Assembly: GCF_018138715.1 (NCBI RefSeq)
Contig: NZ_JAGSHX010000006.1
Span: forward strand, 8,060,001 to 8,124,000
DNA length: 64,000 nt
DNA from: Streptomyces asiaticus
GTDB lineage: Bacteria; Actinomycetota; Actinomycetes; Streptomycetales; Streptomycetaceae
Direction: 5' to 3'
Each line of letters begins with the position of its first letter. The first letter of the stretch is position 1. A model generated the notes under the pieces. It searched no databases, was not told the DNA's origin, and saw only the letters and a list, made by a program, of their open reading frames with translations. This document shows, one piece after another, positions 8,739 to 16,829 of the stretch. Made by a program: the position numbers and the translations under genes.

Positions 8739-9203
8739 GTGCCAAAATTCACGGACGCGCGGTCACGAAAGCAGCCTCGACAATGTCTGCCGCTCACCAT
8801 AGCCCGCCCTACTGGGCACCCCGGCTACAGCGAGACCCTGCCGCGTGAACCAGAGAGCGCGGTCACAGCCCGGCGTCTGGTACGCGTCGCCTTCGCAGCA
8901 TGGCGCCTGGAAGAACTGGCCGAGGTCGCGGCTTTAATCGCCTCCGAGCTGGTGACCAACGCCGTGAAGCACGCCCAGAGTAATTACATCCGGGTCACGG
9001 TCACCCGGCCGGAGGCAACGCGGGTGCGCATCGGGGTGGTGGACAAATCGAAGAGACACCCGGTGCCTCGGGAGTCGAGCGCGGAGGACGAAAGCGGGCG
9101 CGGCCTCGGGCTCGTGGCCGCGCTGGCCGAGGACTGGGGCACCGATCCGCTGCCGTGGGGCAAGCGGGTGTGGGCAGAGCTGCACGGGAAGGAAAACGGA
9201 TGA
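8739..9203 (+). CDS. RsbW-like ATP-binding protein (HATPase_c, anti-sigma-type)
   Basis: A 154-residue protein. The start is taken as GTG 8739 with GAAAGAG upstream; the frame opens at 8697 but that part is inside a hairpin. It carries the GHKL ATPase N box (ELVTNAVKHA) and a glycine-rich box (SGRGLGLVAALAEDWG), with no receptor or membrane part. Streptomyces encodes dozens of such stand-alone serine-kinase/anti-sigma-like ATPases, many paired with XRE-TPR regulators as here. The leader (8617-8738) has two small hairpins, CGTCCT/AGGACG at 8617-8634 and CCGCAGCC/GGCTGCGG at 8687-8716, which may end or attenuate upstream transcription. Its partner is unknown. Confidence 0.85.
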   Translation: MPKFTDARSRKQPRQCLPLTIARPTGHPGYSETLPREPESAVTARRLVRVAFAAWRLEELAEVAALIASELVTNAVKHAQSNYIRVTVTRPEATRVRIGVVDKSKRHPVPRESSAEDESGRGLGLVAALAEDWGTDPLPWGKRVWAELHGKENG

Positions 9204-9216
9204 CCGGCGAACGGAA

Positions 9217-9330
9217 GTGTCGGATGGACAACTTGAGTGGCCGCATATCGGGCCAGGGCAGTGGACCTCCTGGCAGCCCGAGCGTCTGACGGTGCTGGAG
9301 CCGTGCGAGCAGATGCGGGAACGGCTGTAG
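9217..9330 (+). CDS. Small hypothetical protein (37 aa) following the RsbW-like gene
   Basis: GTG 9217 to TAG 9330 encodes a compact Trp/Pro/Glu-rich peptide (begins VSDGQLEWPHIGPGQW, ends CEQMRERL). Codon third positions are G/C-rich as in real genes, and it sits 13 bases after the ATPase stop and just before a terminator hairpin. A different-frame ORF from ATG 9200 is shorter and compositionally poor. Small proteins commonly complete the XRE/ATPase modules of Streptomyces, but this one is not the DUF397 type and I do not recognise it. The ribosome site is weak. Confidence 0.45.
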   Translation: MSDGQLEWPHIGPGQWTSWQPERLTVLEPCEQMRERL

Positions 9331-9338
9331 ACACGCGG

Positions 9339-9376
9339 GAAGCCCCGGCTCGGTGGTGTTCACCGGCCGGGGCTTC
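9339..9376. terminator. Intrinsic-type terminator hairpin (bidirectional)
   Basis: A perfect 11-bp stem, GAAGCCCCGGC (9339-9349) with GCCGGGGCTTC (9366-9376), and a 16-base loop. It lies between the convergent small ORF/ATPase unit and the response regulator and can end both transcripts. Confidence 0.8.
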
Positions 9377-9400
9377 GCCGTCGGTACAGCCTGGATCCGG

Positions 9401-10078
9401 TCAGTCCAGGCCGTGGCCGCGGGCGTAGCGGATGGCCGCGACGCGGTCGCGGGAGCCGGTCTTGGTGAAGACCCGGTTGATGTGGGTCTTCACGGTGTTG
9501 CCGCTGAGGAAGAGGGTGGCGGCGATCTCCGCGTTGGTCATACCGCGTGCCATCAGCGTGAGGATCTCCGCTTCACGACGGGTGAGGCCGTCCGGGAGCG
9601 GCCGGCCGGCGGTGTCGGGCTCCGGGGGAGGGGCGGTGGGAGCGCTCGCCGCGGCGAGCAGGGTGGCCTGGACCCTGGGGTCGAGGACGGAGAGCCCCGC
9701 GACGGCGCTGTGCAGGGTACGGGCGATGTGCAGGCGGTCCGCGTCCTTGGTGAGGTAGGCGCGCGCCCCGGCCCGGAGCGTCTCCAGGACGGAGGTGTCG
9801 TCGGCGTAGGTGGTCAGGACGACGACGGCGACCTCGGGGTGTTCGGCGGTGAGTCGGCGGGTGACCTCGGTGCCGTCGAGCACCGGCATGTGCAGGTCGA
9901 GCAGGATCGCGTCCGGGTGGTGCTCGGCGACCTGGTCGAGCGCCTGTTGTCCGTTGGCCGCGGAACCCACGACGTCGATGTCCGGCAGCAGGTCGAGCAT
10001 GAGGACCAGCCCCTCCCGGACGCTGGCCTGGTCGTCGGCGACCACGATCCGCAGCGGCCGGGTGTCCTGGGCGCTCAT
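9401..10078 (-). CDS. NarL/FixJ-family response regulator
   Basis: A 225-residue two-component output protein. The start is ATG 10078, overlapping the histidine kinase stop (ATGA), so the pair is translationally coupled. The receiver domain holds the acidic pair (RIVVADDQASVREG), the phospho-acceptor Asp in AILLDLHMPVLDG and the Lys in YLTKDADRLH. The LuxR-type helix-turn-helix is at the C-terminus (LTRREAEILTLMARGMTNAE, then LFLSGNTVKTHINRVF). It is the last gene of a three-gene operon with the kinase and a membrane protein. A likely target is the 19-bp inverted repeat at 12105-12191 at the operon head, but this is inference. Confidence 0.93.
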   Translation of the reverse strand: MSAQDTRPLRIVVADDQASVREGLVLMLDLLPDIDVVGSAANGQQALDQVAEHHPDAILLDLHMPVLDGTEVTRRLTAEHPEVAVVVLTTYADDTSVLETLRAGARAYLTKDADRLHIARTLHSAVAGLSVLDPRVQATLLAAASAPTAPPPEPDTAGRPLPDGLTRREAEILTLMARGMTNAEIAATLFLSGNTVKTHINRVFTKTGSRDRVAAIRYARGHGLD

Positions 10079-11361
10079 CGCGGCACCTCGGCCCGGACGC
10101 GCCACTGTCCGTCCCGTACGCCCGCGTCGAGCGTCCCGCCCAGCAGCAGGAGGCGCTCGCGCATCCCGGTGAGGCCGTAGCCGCCGTCGACGGTGGCGAA
10201 CGCGGGTGCTCGCCGAGGGGACGGTGGCGCGCCGAGCGGGTTGTCGACGGTGAGCGTCACGTGTTCGTCCTCATAGGTCAGGGCGACCTCCACCGGCTGG
10301 GCGGGGGCGTGTTTGGCGGCGTTGGTCAGGGCTTCCTGCGCGGTACGGAAGAGGGGGAGCGCCTGGTCGGCCGGGAGCGGGGAGGGCTCGCCCTCGACCC
10401 TGAGCCGTACCGGAACGCCGTGCCGCTGCCGGTGGGTGTCCGCCATCGTGGCCAGTTCCTCGTCGAGTGGCGCGAGGTCGGAGCGCAGGGCGTGCACCGC
10501 GCGGCGCGTTTCGGCGAGCCCGTCGGCGGTCAGCCGCCTCGCTCCGTCGAGTACGGTGACCGCCCGGTCGACGTCCCGGTGATCGGTCAACAGGGCACTG
10601 GCGGCCTGGATCTGGATGCTCAGGGCGCCCAGCGAATGGGCCAGTACGTCATGGATCTCGCGGGCGATCCGGGCGCGTTCGTCCAGTACGGCCACCCGGC
10701 GCTGCTCCGCGCGGAGCAGCTCGCTCTGGGCGAGCATGGCGGCCGATTGCTCGGCGCGTATCCGGTAGGCACGCCGGTTGTGGCCTGCGACCAGGACCAG
10801 GGCCACCAGCATCGGATAGCCCACCGCGAACCCGCGGCTCGCCCCGGCGACCAGGACCCCGGTCTCCAGGGCCACCACCGTGCAGCCCGCCACGGCCCAG
10901 CCCAGCGGGAGGCTCAGCTCGGTGCCCAGGTGCATGACGGCGATCAGCGAGAGGCCGATGAGCGCTCCGGCGTGCGGGAAGGCGCTGGCGTAGCCGGAGA
11001 GGGCGGCGGCGGCCCCGAGCAGGATCCGCATCCGCGGCGCGCGCCTCGCGGCCTCGTCTCCGAGGGCGTGGGTGAGCTCCCACCACAGCAGCGCCAGGCC
11101 GCCCAGCGCGTACGTGACGATGGCCAGGGTCACCGCCCCGGCCCCGGCCGGAGGGTCCGTGAAGGTGTGCAGGCCGATGAAGACGTACGCGCCGGCCCTC
11201 ATCAGCCATGACACCGTACGCAGCACGGATGCAGGATAGCGACCCGCGGACCGCTCGGCCGCGGCGCCGGGGTGTACCGCGTCATGGGCCGGGGGCGCCG
11301 CTCCTTCGCCGGTCCGTGTGGGCGCCGTGTGCGCGCTGCCCGCCGGGTGCCGTCCGGTCAT
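10075..11361 (-). CDS. Sensor histidine kinase, HisKA_3 (NarX/DesK-like) type
   Basis: A 428-residue membrane kinase, start ATG 11361 overlapping the stop of the upstream gene. Residues about 45-190 hold five to six hydrophobic segments, typical of DesK-like sensors without a large extracellular domain. The dimerisation and phospho-acceptor region is ARIAREIHDVLAHSLGALSI, with the His in the REIHD motif. The GHKL ATPase domain shows ALTNAAKHA (N box) and GGYGLTGMRERL (G box). It phosphorylates the adjacent NarL-type regulator. The signal is probably membrane-linked, and the DUF1453-like protein encoded just upstream may take part in sensing. Confidence 0.92.
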   Translation of the reverse strand: MTGRHPAGSAHTAPTRTGEGAAPPAHDAVHPGAAAERSAGRYPASVLRTVSWLMRAGAYVFIGLHTFTDPPAGAGAVTLAIVTYALGGLALLWWELTHALGDEAARRAPRMRILLGAAAALSGYASAFPHAGALIGLSLIAVMHLGTELSLPLGWAVAGCTVVALETGVLVAGASRGFAVGYPMLVALVLVAGHNRRAYRIRAEQSAAMLAQSELLRAEQRRVAVLDERARIAREIHDVLAHSLGALSIQIQAASALLTDHRDVDRAVTVLDGARRLTADGLAETRRAVHALRSDLAPLDEELATMADTHRQRHGVPVRLRVEGEPSPLPADQALPLFRTAQEALTNAAKHAPAQPVEVALTYEDEHVTLTVDNPLGAPPSPRRAPAFATVDGGYGLTGMRERLLLLGGTLDAGVRDGQWRVRAEVPR

Positions 11362-12011
11362 CGCCGTCCCCGGCGTCCCCGGCGGCCCTGGTCGCGTAGC
11401 GGGTCACGCGTCGGCCGGTGGTACGACGCCGTGGGGCGGGGGTGGCGCGTGGGCGGCTCCGCGCCGGGCGCCGACGGGTCGCCCGCCCCGCCCAGCAGTC
11501 CCGCCAGTGCGCCCCGCACATCGAAGGGGCGGCCGTCCTTCTCCGGGGCGAACGGCACACCGCTGGCGAGGGCGCGCGGTGTGACGACGGCGGCCTGGCC
11601 GAGCCGGTTGAGGCCGAGCAGCATCAGGATGGGCGCCGAGGAGCCCGCCACGGGAGCGTGCAGCGCCACGGCGACGACCGTCATCACGCCCCGCGAGACC
11701 ACCAGCGCGAGCCACAGCCAGAGTCCGTACACCGGCATCCGCGCCCACAGCACCCCGTCGCGCGGCTCCAACCGCAGCAGCGCGCCCTGGGCGGTGCCGA
11801 TTCCGGTCGCGATCACCGCGCTGATCAGGAGGCATGCGAGATCGGTCGTGGTGAGGTGGCGGCCGTCCTTGCCGAGGCCGGCGAAACCGACGACGGCGAG
11901 GATCGCGGGAAGCAGGATCAGCCGCTTGCCGCGCAGCGGCTCGCCGCGTAGCTGACGTGCGATGACGAAGATCACGACGGCGATCGCGGCCAGCACTTGC
12001 AGCACGTTCAC
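11358..12011 (-). CDS. CcdC/DUF1453-like integral membrane protein
   Basis: A 217-residue protein with four to five hydrophobic helices (VLQVLAAIAVVIFVIARQLR, LILLPAILAVVGFAGL, YGLWLWLALVVSRGVMTVV) and a basic, disordered tail (ending RDQGRRGRRGRR). The fold resembles CcdC/DUF1453 membrane proteins, whose function is poorly known. It is the first gene of an operon; its stop overlaps the kinase start by ATGA. The divergent gene at 12281 encodes another small membrane protein with a similar basic loop and helix after TM1 (KIGKLRILRPLL compared with GKRLILLPAIL), so the two may be distant paralogues. I infer an accessory role to the two-component system. Confidence 0.7.
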   Translation of the reverse strand: MNVLQVLAAIAVVIFVIARQLRGEPLRGKRLILLPAILAVVGFAGLGKDGRHLTTTDLACLLISAVIATGIGTAQGALLRLEPRDGVLWARMPVYGLWLWLALVVSRGVMTVVAVALHAPVAGSSAPILMLLGLNRLGQAAVVTPRALASGVPFAPEKDGRPFDVRGALAGLLGGAGDPSAPGAEPPTRHPRPTASYHRPTRDPLRDQGRRGRRGRR

Positions 12012-12104
12012 TGGAGGACTCCCGTCGGCGCCGCTTCGGTCGCGTGCGCCCGTTGACTCGCCCCGAGGCTAGGAAGGCGAGCGGGGCACCGCGTCACCCC
12101 GAGC

Positions 12105-12191
12105 GGTGACCTCCGGGGTGATCCGCGGGGTGACAACGGTGCTGAGGGCCGGTACCACCGGGCGGCCGGAGCGATCACCCCGGAGGTCACC
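12105..12191. promoter_or_regulatory. 19-bp perfect inverted repeat between divergent membrane-protein genes
   Basis: The left arm GGTGACCTCCGGGGTGATC (12105-12123) and right arm GATCACCCCGGAGGTCACC (12173-12191) match perfectly across 49 bases. Further half-motifs GTCACCCC (12094-12101) and GGGGTGAC (12127-12134) lie alongside. The repeat sits in the divergent promoter region of the kinase operon (start 12011) and the membrane gene at 12281. Repeated half-sites suit cooperative binding by a dimeric regulator such as the NarL-type protein of this operon. A stem-loop role is possible but less likely, given its place upstream of both genes. Confidence 0.65.
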
Positions 12192-12280
12192 CCCTGCTAC
12201 GGCGCGCGGGAACGCGTACCGGCACGACCCTGAGCGAGCCGAATCCCCGGCACACCGTCCACCGAGAGGCTCGCCAACCC

Positions 12281-12814
12281 ATGTCCACCATCGGTCAAGC
12301 CATGATCATCAACGGTGCGGTCCTGATCGCCGTCCTGGAGGCGGACCTCGGGCCCCACCGCAAGATCGGGAAGCTGCGCATCCTGCGGCCGCTGCTGATG
12401 ACCGCCGCGATCGTCCCCCTCTTCATCAAGAGCCCGGCCACCCATGGCTCGGGCCTGGCGCTCGAACTCGCCGCCGTCGTCGCGGGGTTGGCCGTCGGCC
12501 TGCTGGCGACGACCCTCACCACGGTCTACACCAGCCCCACGACCGGCAAGCCGGTCAGCCGCGCGGGCTTCGCCTATGCGGCGCTGTGGATCGTCGTGAT
12601 CGGCGCACGGGCCGCGTTCTCGTACGGATCGGAGCACTGGTTCGCCCAGCGGCTGGGCCGTTGGATGGCCGACCACCAGGTGACGCCCGCGGCCCTCACC
12701 GACGCGCTGCTGCTGATGGCCGTGGCGATGACGCTCACCCGCACCATCGGCCTCGCCACCCGAGCGGCCACCGCGGGCCGCCGGGTGCCTGCCGCCGGAC
12801 CCGCGGCCGAGTAG
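12281..12814 (+). CDS. Small integral membrane protein of unknown function
   Basis: A 177-residue protein with four or five predicted helices (AMIINGAVLIAVLEADL, LRPLLMTAAIVPLFI, AVVAGLAVGLLATTLTTVY, FAYAALWIVVIGARAAFSYG). No catalytic motif is visible. It is transcribed divergently from the DUF1453/kinase/regulator operon across the inverted repeat at 12105-12191, so it is a good candidate for a target of that system. Similarity of its TM1 loop and second helix to the operon's own membrane protein suggests a shared CcdC/DUF1453-like ancestry. I do not recognise a specific function. Confidence 0.7.
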   Translation: MSTIGQAMIINGAVLIAVLEADLGPHRKIGKLRILRPLLMTAAIVPLFIKSPATHGSGLALELAAVVAGLAVGLLATTLTTVYTSPTTGKPVSRAGFAYAALWIVVIGARAAFSYGSEHWFAQRLGRWMADHQVTPAALTDALLLMAVAMTLTRTIGLATRAATAGRRVPAAGPAAE

Positions 12815-12920
12815 CGGTGGCGTGCGGCGTCCGACCCTCCGGACGGCATCCCGGCCGAAGCCGGGAAAAACGAGACCACAATGAGGTTCGCCTTGTTCCG
12901 TCTCGTCGAATCGGAGAGAA

Positions 12921-13589
12921 ATGCGGCCCGGACAGTACGAAGAAGTGACAGACGCCGCGGAGCTCGCGGCGCGGCTGCGGCATGTCTTCTGGATCGGTGG
13001 CGGAAGTGGCGCGGGCAAGTCGACCGTCGCCCGCCGGCTCGCCGACCGCCACGGGTGGCGGCTCTACGCGACCGACGATGTGATGCGGGACCACGCCGAC
13101 CGGGCCACCCCCGAAGAGGCCCCGTTTCTGCATGAGTTCATCGCCATGGACATGGACGAGCGATGGGTGAACCGGTCTCCGGAGGTCATGCTCGAGACGT
13201 TCCACTGGTTTCGGGGCGAGGGCTTCGGCCTGATCGTCGAAGACCTCCTCCGTCTGCCGCCGGAGCATGGCGTCATCGTCGAGGGCTTCCGGCTGCTCCC
13301 GCACCTCGTGAAGCCGCTGCTCGACGCCCCTCGGCGCGCGGTCTGGCTTCTTCCCACACCCGATTTCCGCCAGGCCGCCATCCGGAGTCGGTCGGTGCCG
13401 GGGGAGGGGTTCGTGTGGAGGACCAGCGATCCGGTGAGGGCCGGCCGCAACCTCGCCGAACGGGATCGCATGTTCACCACGCGCCTCGGGGAGGAGGCCG
13501 AGCGCCTTCGACTGCACACCATCGAAGTCGACACCACGATGACGGAAGACGCTCTCACCGAGCGGGTGGCCAGGGCGTTCCGGCTCTGA
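12921..13589 (+). CDS. P-loop NTPase, nucleotide/sugar kinase-like
   Basis: A 222-residue cytoplasmic protein starting at ATG 12921. The Walker A motif GGGSGAGKSTVARRLADRHG is at residues 27-46, followed by an LYATDDVM segment usual for small-molecule kinases, and a Walker-B-like strand GVIVEGFRLLPHLV. The lid-like region contains RSRSVPGEGFVWR. The fold is that of the AAA_17/adenylate-kinase-like superfamily; the substrate is unknown. It stands alone between a membrane protein and a convergent nitrilase-family gene, with no evident pathway partner. Confidence 0.8.
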   Translation: MRPGQYEEVTDAAELAARLRHVFWIGGGSGAGKSTVARRLADRHGWRLYATDDVMRDHADRATPEEAPFLHEFIAMDMDERWVNRSPEVMLETFHWFRGEGFGLIVEDLLRLPPEHGVIVEGFRLLPHLVKPLLDAPRRAVWLLPTPDFRQAAIRSRSVPGEGFVWRTSDPVRAGRNLAERDRMFTTRLGEEAERLRLHTIEVDTTMTEDALTERVARAFRL

Positions 13590-13622
13590 CGCGACGACTC
13601 CCGTAGCCGCCCCGCCCCGGGC

Positions 13623-14318
13623 TCACTTGACGAAGACCGCCCGCGCGATCTCATCGGGCGCGGCGCTCGTCCCGGCGAGCAGCTCCCCGTCCGCGGACCA
13701 GATGCCCGAACGGCCGGACGTGCGGTCGAAGCCGCCACCGGTCGGACCCGCGAAGGCCGCCGTGGCGACCCACACACCGTGGTCGGCGGCGACCCGGCGG
13801 GCGCGTTCGCCGTGCAGCCCGGCCTCGTGGTCGGCGTGGACAACGCCGGCCACATAGCCGTCGATCCCCAGCGCCGCCGTCTTCGCGGCGTGCTCGGGGA
13901 GACCGGTGTCGCGGCAGACGGCGAGCCCCAGCCGCCACTCGTCCACATCGATCACGGCGGGCTCCCCGGGCACGAAGTGGATGGCCTCACTGCGGTGCAG
14001 GTGGACCTTGCCGTAGACCACCCGTGCGCCCTCTGCGTCCAACGCCAGGATGCCGATGCGCGGACCCGCCACCGGCGCGCCGACCAGGGCGAGTGTCCCG
14101 GTCTCGGCGCACGCGGCGACGATCGGGGCCAGCCGGTCGTCGTCCGGGGCGACCGGCGTCGCGTCCAGTTCGTATCCCGTCAGCGACATCTCGGGGAAGA
14201 CCACCACCCGCGCGGCCGCCGCCCGAACGGCCTCCGCGTGGGCCACCGCGTTCGCCGCCACGTCATGAGCGGCGCTCCTCGGCTGCGCCACCGCGATGCT
14301 CAACGGCTGTGCCACCAC
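13623..14318 (-). CDS. Carbon-nitrogen hydrolase (nitrilase superfamily)
   Basis: A 231-residue amidohydrolase. The catalytic triad is visible: Glu in VVVFPEMSLTGYE, Lys in VVYGKVHLHRSE and Cys in LGLAVCRDTGLPEHA. Members cleave nitriles, amides or N-carbamoyl compounds; this short form without extra domains resembles the omega-amidase/N-carbamoylputrescine amidase side of the family, but the substrate cannot be read from the sequence. It is monocistronic: convergent with the P-loop gene, and separated from the downstream permease gene by a strong terminator. Confidence 0.85.
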   Translation of the reverse strand: MVAQPLSIAVAQPRSAAHDVAANAVAHAEAVRAAAARVVVFPEMSLTGYELDATPVAPDDDRLAPIVAACAETGTLALVGAPVAGPRIGILALDAEGARVVYGKVHLHRSEAIHFVPGEPAVIDVDEWRLGLAVCRDTGLPEHAAKTAALGIDGYVAGVVHADHEAGLHGERARRVAADHGVWVATAAFAGPTGGGFDRTSGRSGIWSADGELLAGTSAAPDEIARAVFVK

Positions 14319-14393
14319 CCTGAACTCCCCTCGCCGAGTCGTGCGAGCAGCCTATCCAAGCCTGCACCGCGGACATCGCCGGAGCTTGGCGGA

Positions 14394-14444
14394 GGCCCCG
14401 CGTCGGCAGGCCGATCTCATGGTTCGGCCTGCCGGCGCGGGGCC
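14394..14444. terminator. Strong terminator hairpin after the polyol permease gene
   Basis: A 21-bp stem (14394-14414 with 14424-14444, one G-T wobble) and a 9-base loop lie 15 bases after the permease stop. It ends the permease transcript before the nitrilase-family promoter. Confidence 0.75.
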
Positions 14445-14458
14445 CCGCACCCCGAAGC

Positions 14459-15757
14459 TCAGGCGGACGTGGCGGGCGAGGAGGCGGTCGGGGCCGTGTC
14501 GGTTCGGGGCTGTCGGCCGTCCTCCGCCGCGCTCGGGGCAGACGGCCCGCCGTCGCGTTCCTCCGGCAGTTTCAGCATCAGGGTCAGGACGAGTGCGACC
14601 AGGTAGAGGGCGAGGAAGATCAGCGTGACTCCGCCGGCGCCGACGACGGGGAGGAAGAGGCTGGCGATGGCCGGGCCGACGAAGGCCGCGCCGCCCGCGC
14701 CCAGGTTGAGCAGGGCCATGGAGCCGCCCTTGTTCTCGGGCGCCATCGACGGGATGAGGGCCGAGATGGGCACGAATCCCGCGAGGGTCGCGCCGTAGAA
14801 CATGCCCGCGAGCACCGCGACCCAGTAGTAGTCCGGGCCGAGCCAGGTCGGTACGAAGTACAGCGTCGTGACGCTGATCGCGCAGCCCAGCGCGCCGAAA
14901 CCGGCGATGGTCGTGCGCCAGCCGATGCGGTCGGAGAGGACGCCGAAGATCAGGTTGAAGAAGATGTTCGTGCCGTAGATGATCGCCAGCAGCTGGAGCC
15001 ATTTGTCCTCGCCGAAGCCGACGTCGTCGGAGAAGATCCGCGGCAGGTACACCAGCATCCCGAACTCCGGGGCCGTGTTGATGATCCGGACCAGGCAGCC
15101 CACCAGCACGCGCGGATGGGTCCAGATGATGGAGACGGAGTTGAGCAGGCTCTCGCCGGTGGTGACCTCCGGCGGTGCCATCCGGTCGCCACCGGGCCTC
15201 CTGCGGGCGCCGACCAGGGCGATGGCGCCGCCGATGAGGATCAGGACGAGTGCCGACCACAGTGTGCCGAGGCGGCCGAACGAGGGGATCGTCAGGCTGG
15301 ACCACAGCGAGCCGAGGGTGGGCAGACCGCCCGTGAAGGCGAAGTAGAACCAGCCCACCGCGGTGCCCAGCCGGGCCTTCGGCGCCGTGTTGGTGATCCA
15401 TACGAGGAAGCCGAACGCGAAGAGCGGATAGCCGAAGCCCCGGATGCCGTAGAAGATCAGCATCATCGGGTAGTTCTCGGTGCCCAGCGCGAAGAGCAGG
15501 TACGCGGCGTCGAAGACGGCCCAGATCGCCAGGCCCGTCCACATCACCCGGCGCGGCCCCCACACCTGGCAGAGCGCGCCGGAGAACCACGACGCCAGCA
15601 TGACGGCGATGCCGTAGACCGTGATGACGTACCCGGCCCGTACGTCCGTCGCCGCGCCGTGATCGGCCATGTACGGAGCGATGAAGCCGGATTCGACGCC
15701 GTCGCCGATCATGAACAGCAGTACGCCCAGATAGCCCAGGATCAAGGGTTTAGGCAT
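14459..15757 (-). CDS. MFS transporter, polyol permease-like
   Basis: A 432-residue transporter. The start is ATG 15757 (MPKPLILGYLGVLLF) with GGAGGA upstream; the frame reaches 15769 but that codon overlaps the ribosome site. About 12 hydrophobic helices are seen, with ALCQVWGPRRVMWTGLAIW as a motif-A-like loop and GVLSDRIGWRTT in the second half. The sequence style (GDGVESGFIAPYMAD, YGIRGFGYPLFAFGFLVWI) fits the polyol permease family that takes up ribitol, arabitol or tetritols. It lies next to a DeoR regulator and opposite an operon of kinases and a sugar-phosphate isomerase, so it is the likely uptake system for their substrate. Confidence 0.82.
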   Translation of the reverse strand: MPKPLILGYLGVLLFMIGDGVESGFIAPYMADHGAATDVRAGYVITVYGIAVMLASWFSGALCQVWGPRRVMWTGLAIWAVFDAAYLLFALGTENYPMMLIFYGIRGFGYPLFAFGFLVWITNTAPKARLGTAVGWFYFAFTGGLPTLGSLWSSLTIPSFGRLGTLWSALVLILIGGAIALVGARRRPGGDRMAPPEVTTGESLLNSVSIIWTHPRVLVGCLVRIINTAPEFGMLVYLPRIFSDDVGFGEDKWLQLLAIIYGTNIFFNLIFGVLSDRIGWRTTIAGFGALGCAISVTTLYFVPTWLGPDYYWVAVLAGMFYGATLAGFVPISALIPSMAPENKGGSMALLNLGAGGAAFVGPAIASLFLPVVGAGGVTLIFLALYLVALVLTLMLKLPEERDGGPSAPSAAEDGRQPRTDTAPTASSPATSA

Positions 15758-15861
15758 CGCTTCCTCCACTCTGCGGGGATGACGGAGTACGACCGCAGAT
15801 ACTCAAGCGAGCCGAGAGAAATATCAAGGGGTCTGGTAAGAATAACGAGATTCGATGGTAA

Positions 15862-16650
15862 CTACTCGGTCTCGACGACTCTCACATCCGTCAGCTCCCG
15901 CATCTCCCGGAGCAGCTCCTCGTCCACCGGGCCGGTCAGCAGGACGTGGTCGAAGGAGTCCACGCTCTCCAGCCGGTGCAGGGCGCGACGGCCCACCTTG
16001 CTGTGGTCCATGAGCAGCACGCTCGTGGCGCCCGCCTGCCGGGTCGCCCGCTTGATGCCGACGATCTCCTGCTCCTGGTGGAAGGTCATGCCCGCGGTGA
16101 TCCCGGAGGTGGAGAGCACGCTCAGATCGACGGAGATGCCGCTGATCATGTCCATCGCCGGCAGGCCGATCCATGAGTCATGGGTGCGCGAGTACTCGCC
16201 GCCCACGCAGATCAGCCGGATGCCCTCGGCGCTTCTCAGCTCCTCCGTGATCAGGCGGTAGTTGGTCACCACGGTCAGCGGTCCCACCTCGGGCAACAGC
16301 CGCGCCAGGGCCAGCGCCGAGGTCGAGTCGTCCAGCATCACCGACATCCCCGGGGTCACGAACCGCAGGGCGGCGCGGGCCAGCGCCCGCTTCTCGTCGG
16401 TGTGCGAGTGCAGCCGGAAGTCCGAACTGGACTCGAAGACCATCGAGGGCTGTGCGGAGACGCCACCGTGGTACTTGCGCAGGATGCCGCGGTCCGCCAG
16501 CTCGGCGATGTCCCGGTGGACCGTCATCAGGCTGACGCCGGTCAGCTCGACCAGTTCGGACACCGTGGCGTCCCCCTGGGCCAGAACGTGGTCGACGATC
16601 AGCTGCTGCCGCTGTTGCCGCGCACCGCGCGACGCCGGGGGAGTAGTCAT
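15862..16650 (-). CDS. DeoR-family sugar-phosphate-responsive regulator
   Basis: A regulator of about 262 residues; the start is ATG 16650 (MTTPPASRG) or ATG 16659, neither with ideal ribosome spacing. The N-terminal helix-turn-helix is LTGVSLMTVHRDIAELADRG. The C-terminal DeoR sensor domain shows SVMLDDSTSALALARLLPEV and the sugar-phosphate loop near LLMDHSKVGRRAL. DeoR proteins are released from DNA by phosphorylated sugars. The gene sits between the permease and the divergent catabolic operon and probably controls both; a TATTTCTC element occurs upstream of each. Confidence 0.9.
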   Translation of the reverse strand: MTTPPASRGARQQRQQLIVDHVLAQGDATVSELVELTGVSLMTVHRDIAELADRGILRKYHGGVSAQPSMVFESSSDFRLHSHTDEKRALARAALRFVTPGMSVMLDDSTSALALARLLPEVGPLTVVTNYRLITEELRSAEGIRLICVGGEYSRTHDSWIGLPAMDMISGISVDLSVLSTSGITAGMTFHQEQEIVGIKRATRQAGATSVLLMDHSKVGRRALHRLESVDSFDHVLLTGPVDEELLREMRELTDVRVVETE

Positions 16651-16829
16651 GCCCTCCATCCTGCCGGGTTTATTTCTCACATAGAACCAGTGACAACTCA
16701 CGCTGTGGCTGTTAATTTCGCTGTGACGAACCCCGCCGGGTGCCACCACCCGGGGGACGCCGCCGGGCGCACGGACATCCCCGTGCCCCGCCAGTCAGAC
16801 ATTCATCAGCCGGGAGATCAGGGGTACGC
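16651..16829. promoter_or_regulatory. Divergent control region of the DeoR gene and the tetrulose-type operon
   Basis: This stretch holds TTTATTTCTCACAT (about 16669-16682) and TTAATTTCGCTGTGA (about 16710-16725), two related A/T-rich elements in otherwise GC-rich DNA. The complement of TATTTCTC recurs at 15816-15823 in front of the permease gene. The repeated element is a candidate DeoR operator. The ribosome site AGGGG just before 16830 belongs to the HAD phosphatase gene. Confidence 0.5.

Noticed and set aside
12105..12191. Transposon or insertion-sequence terminal repeats
   Set aside because: The arms are only 49 bases apart with no transposase or target duplication; their place fits an operator better.
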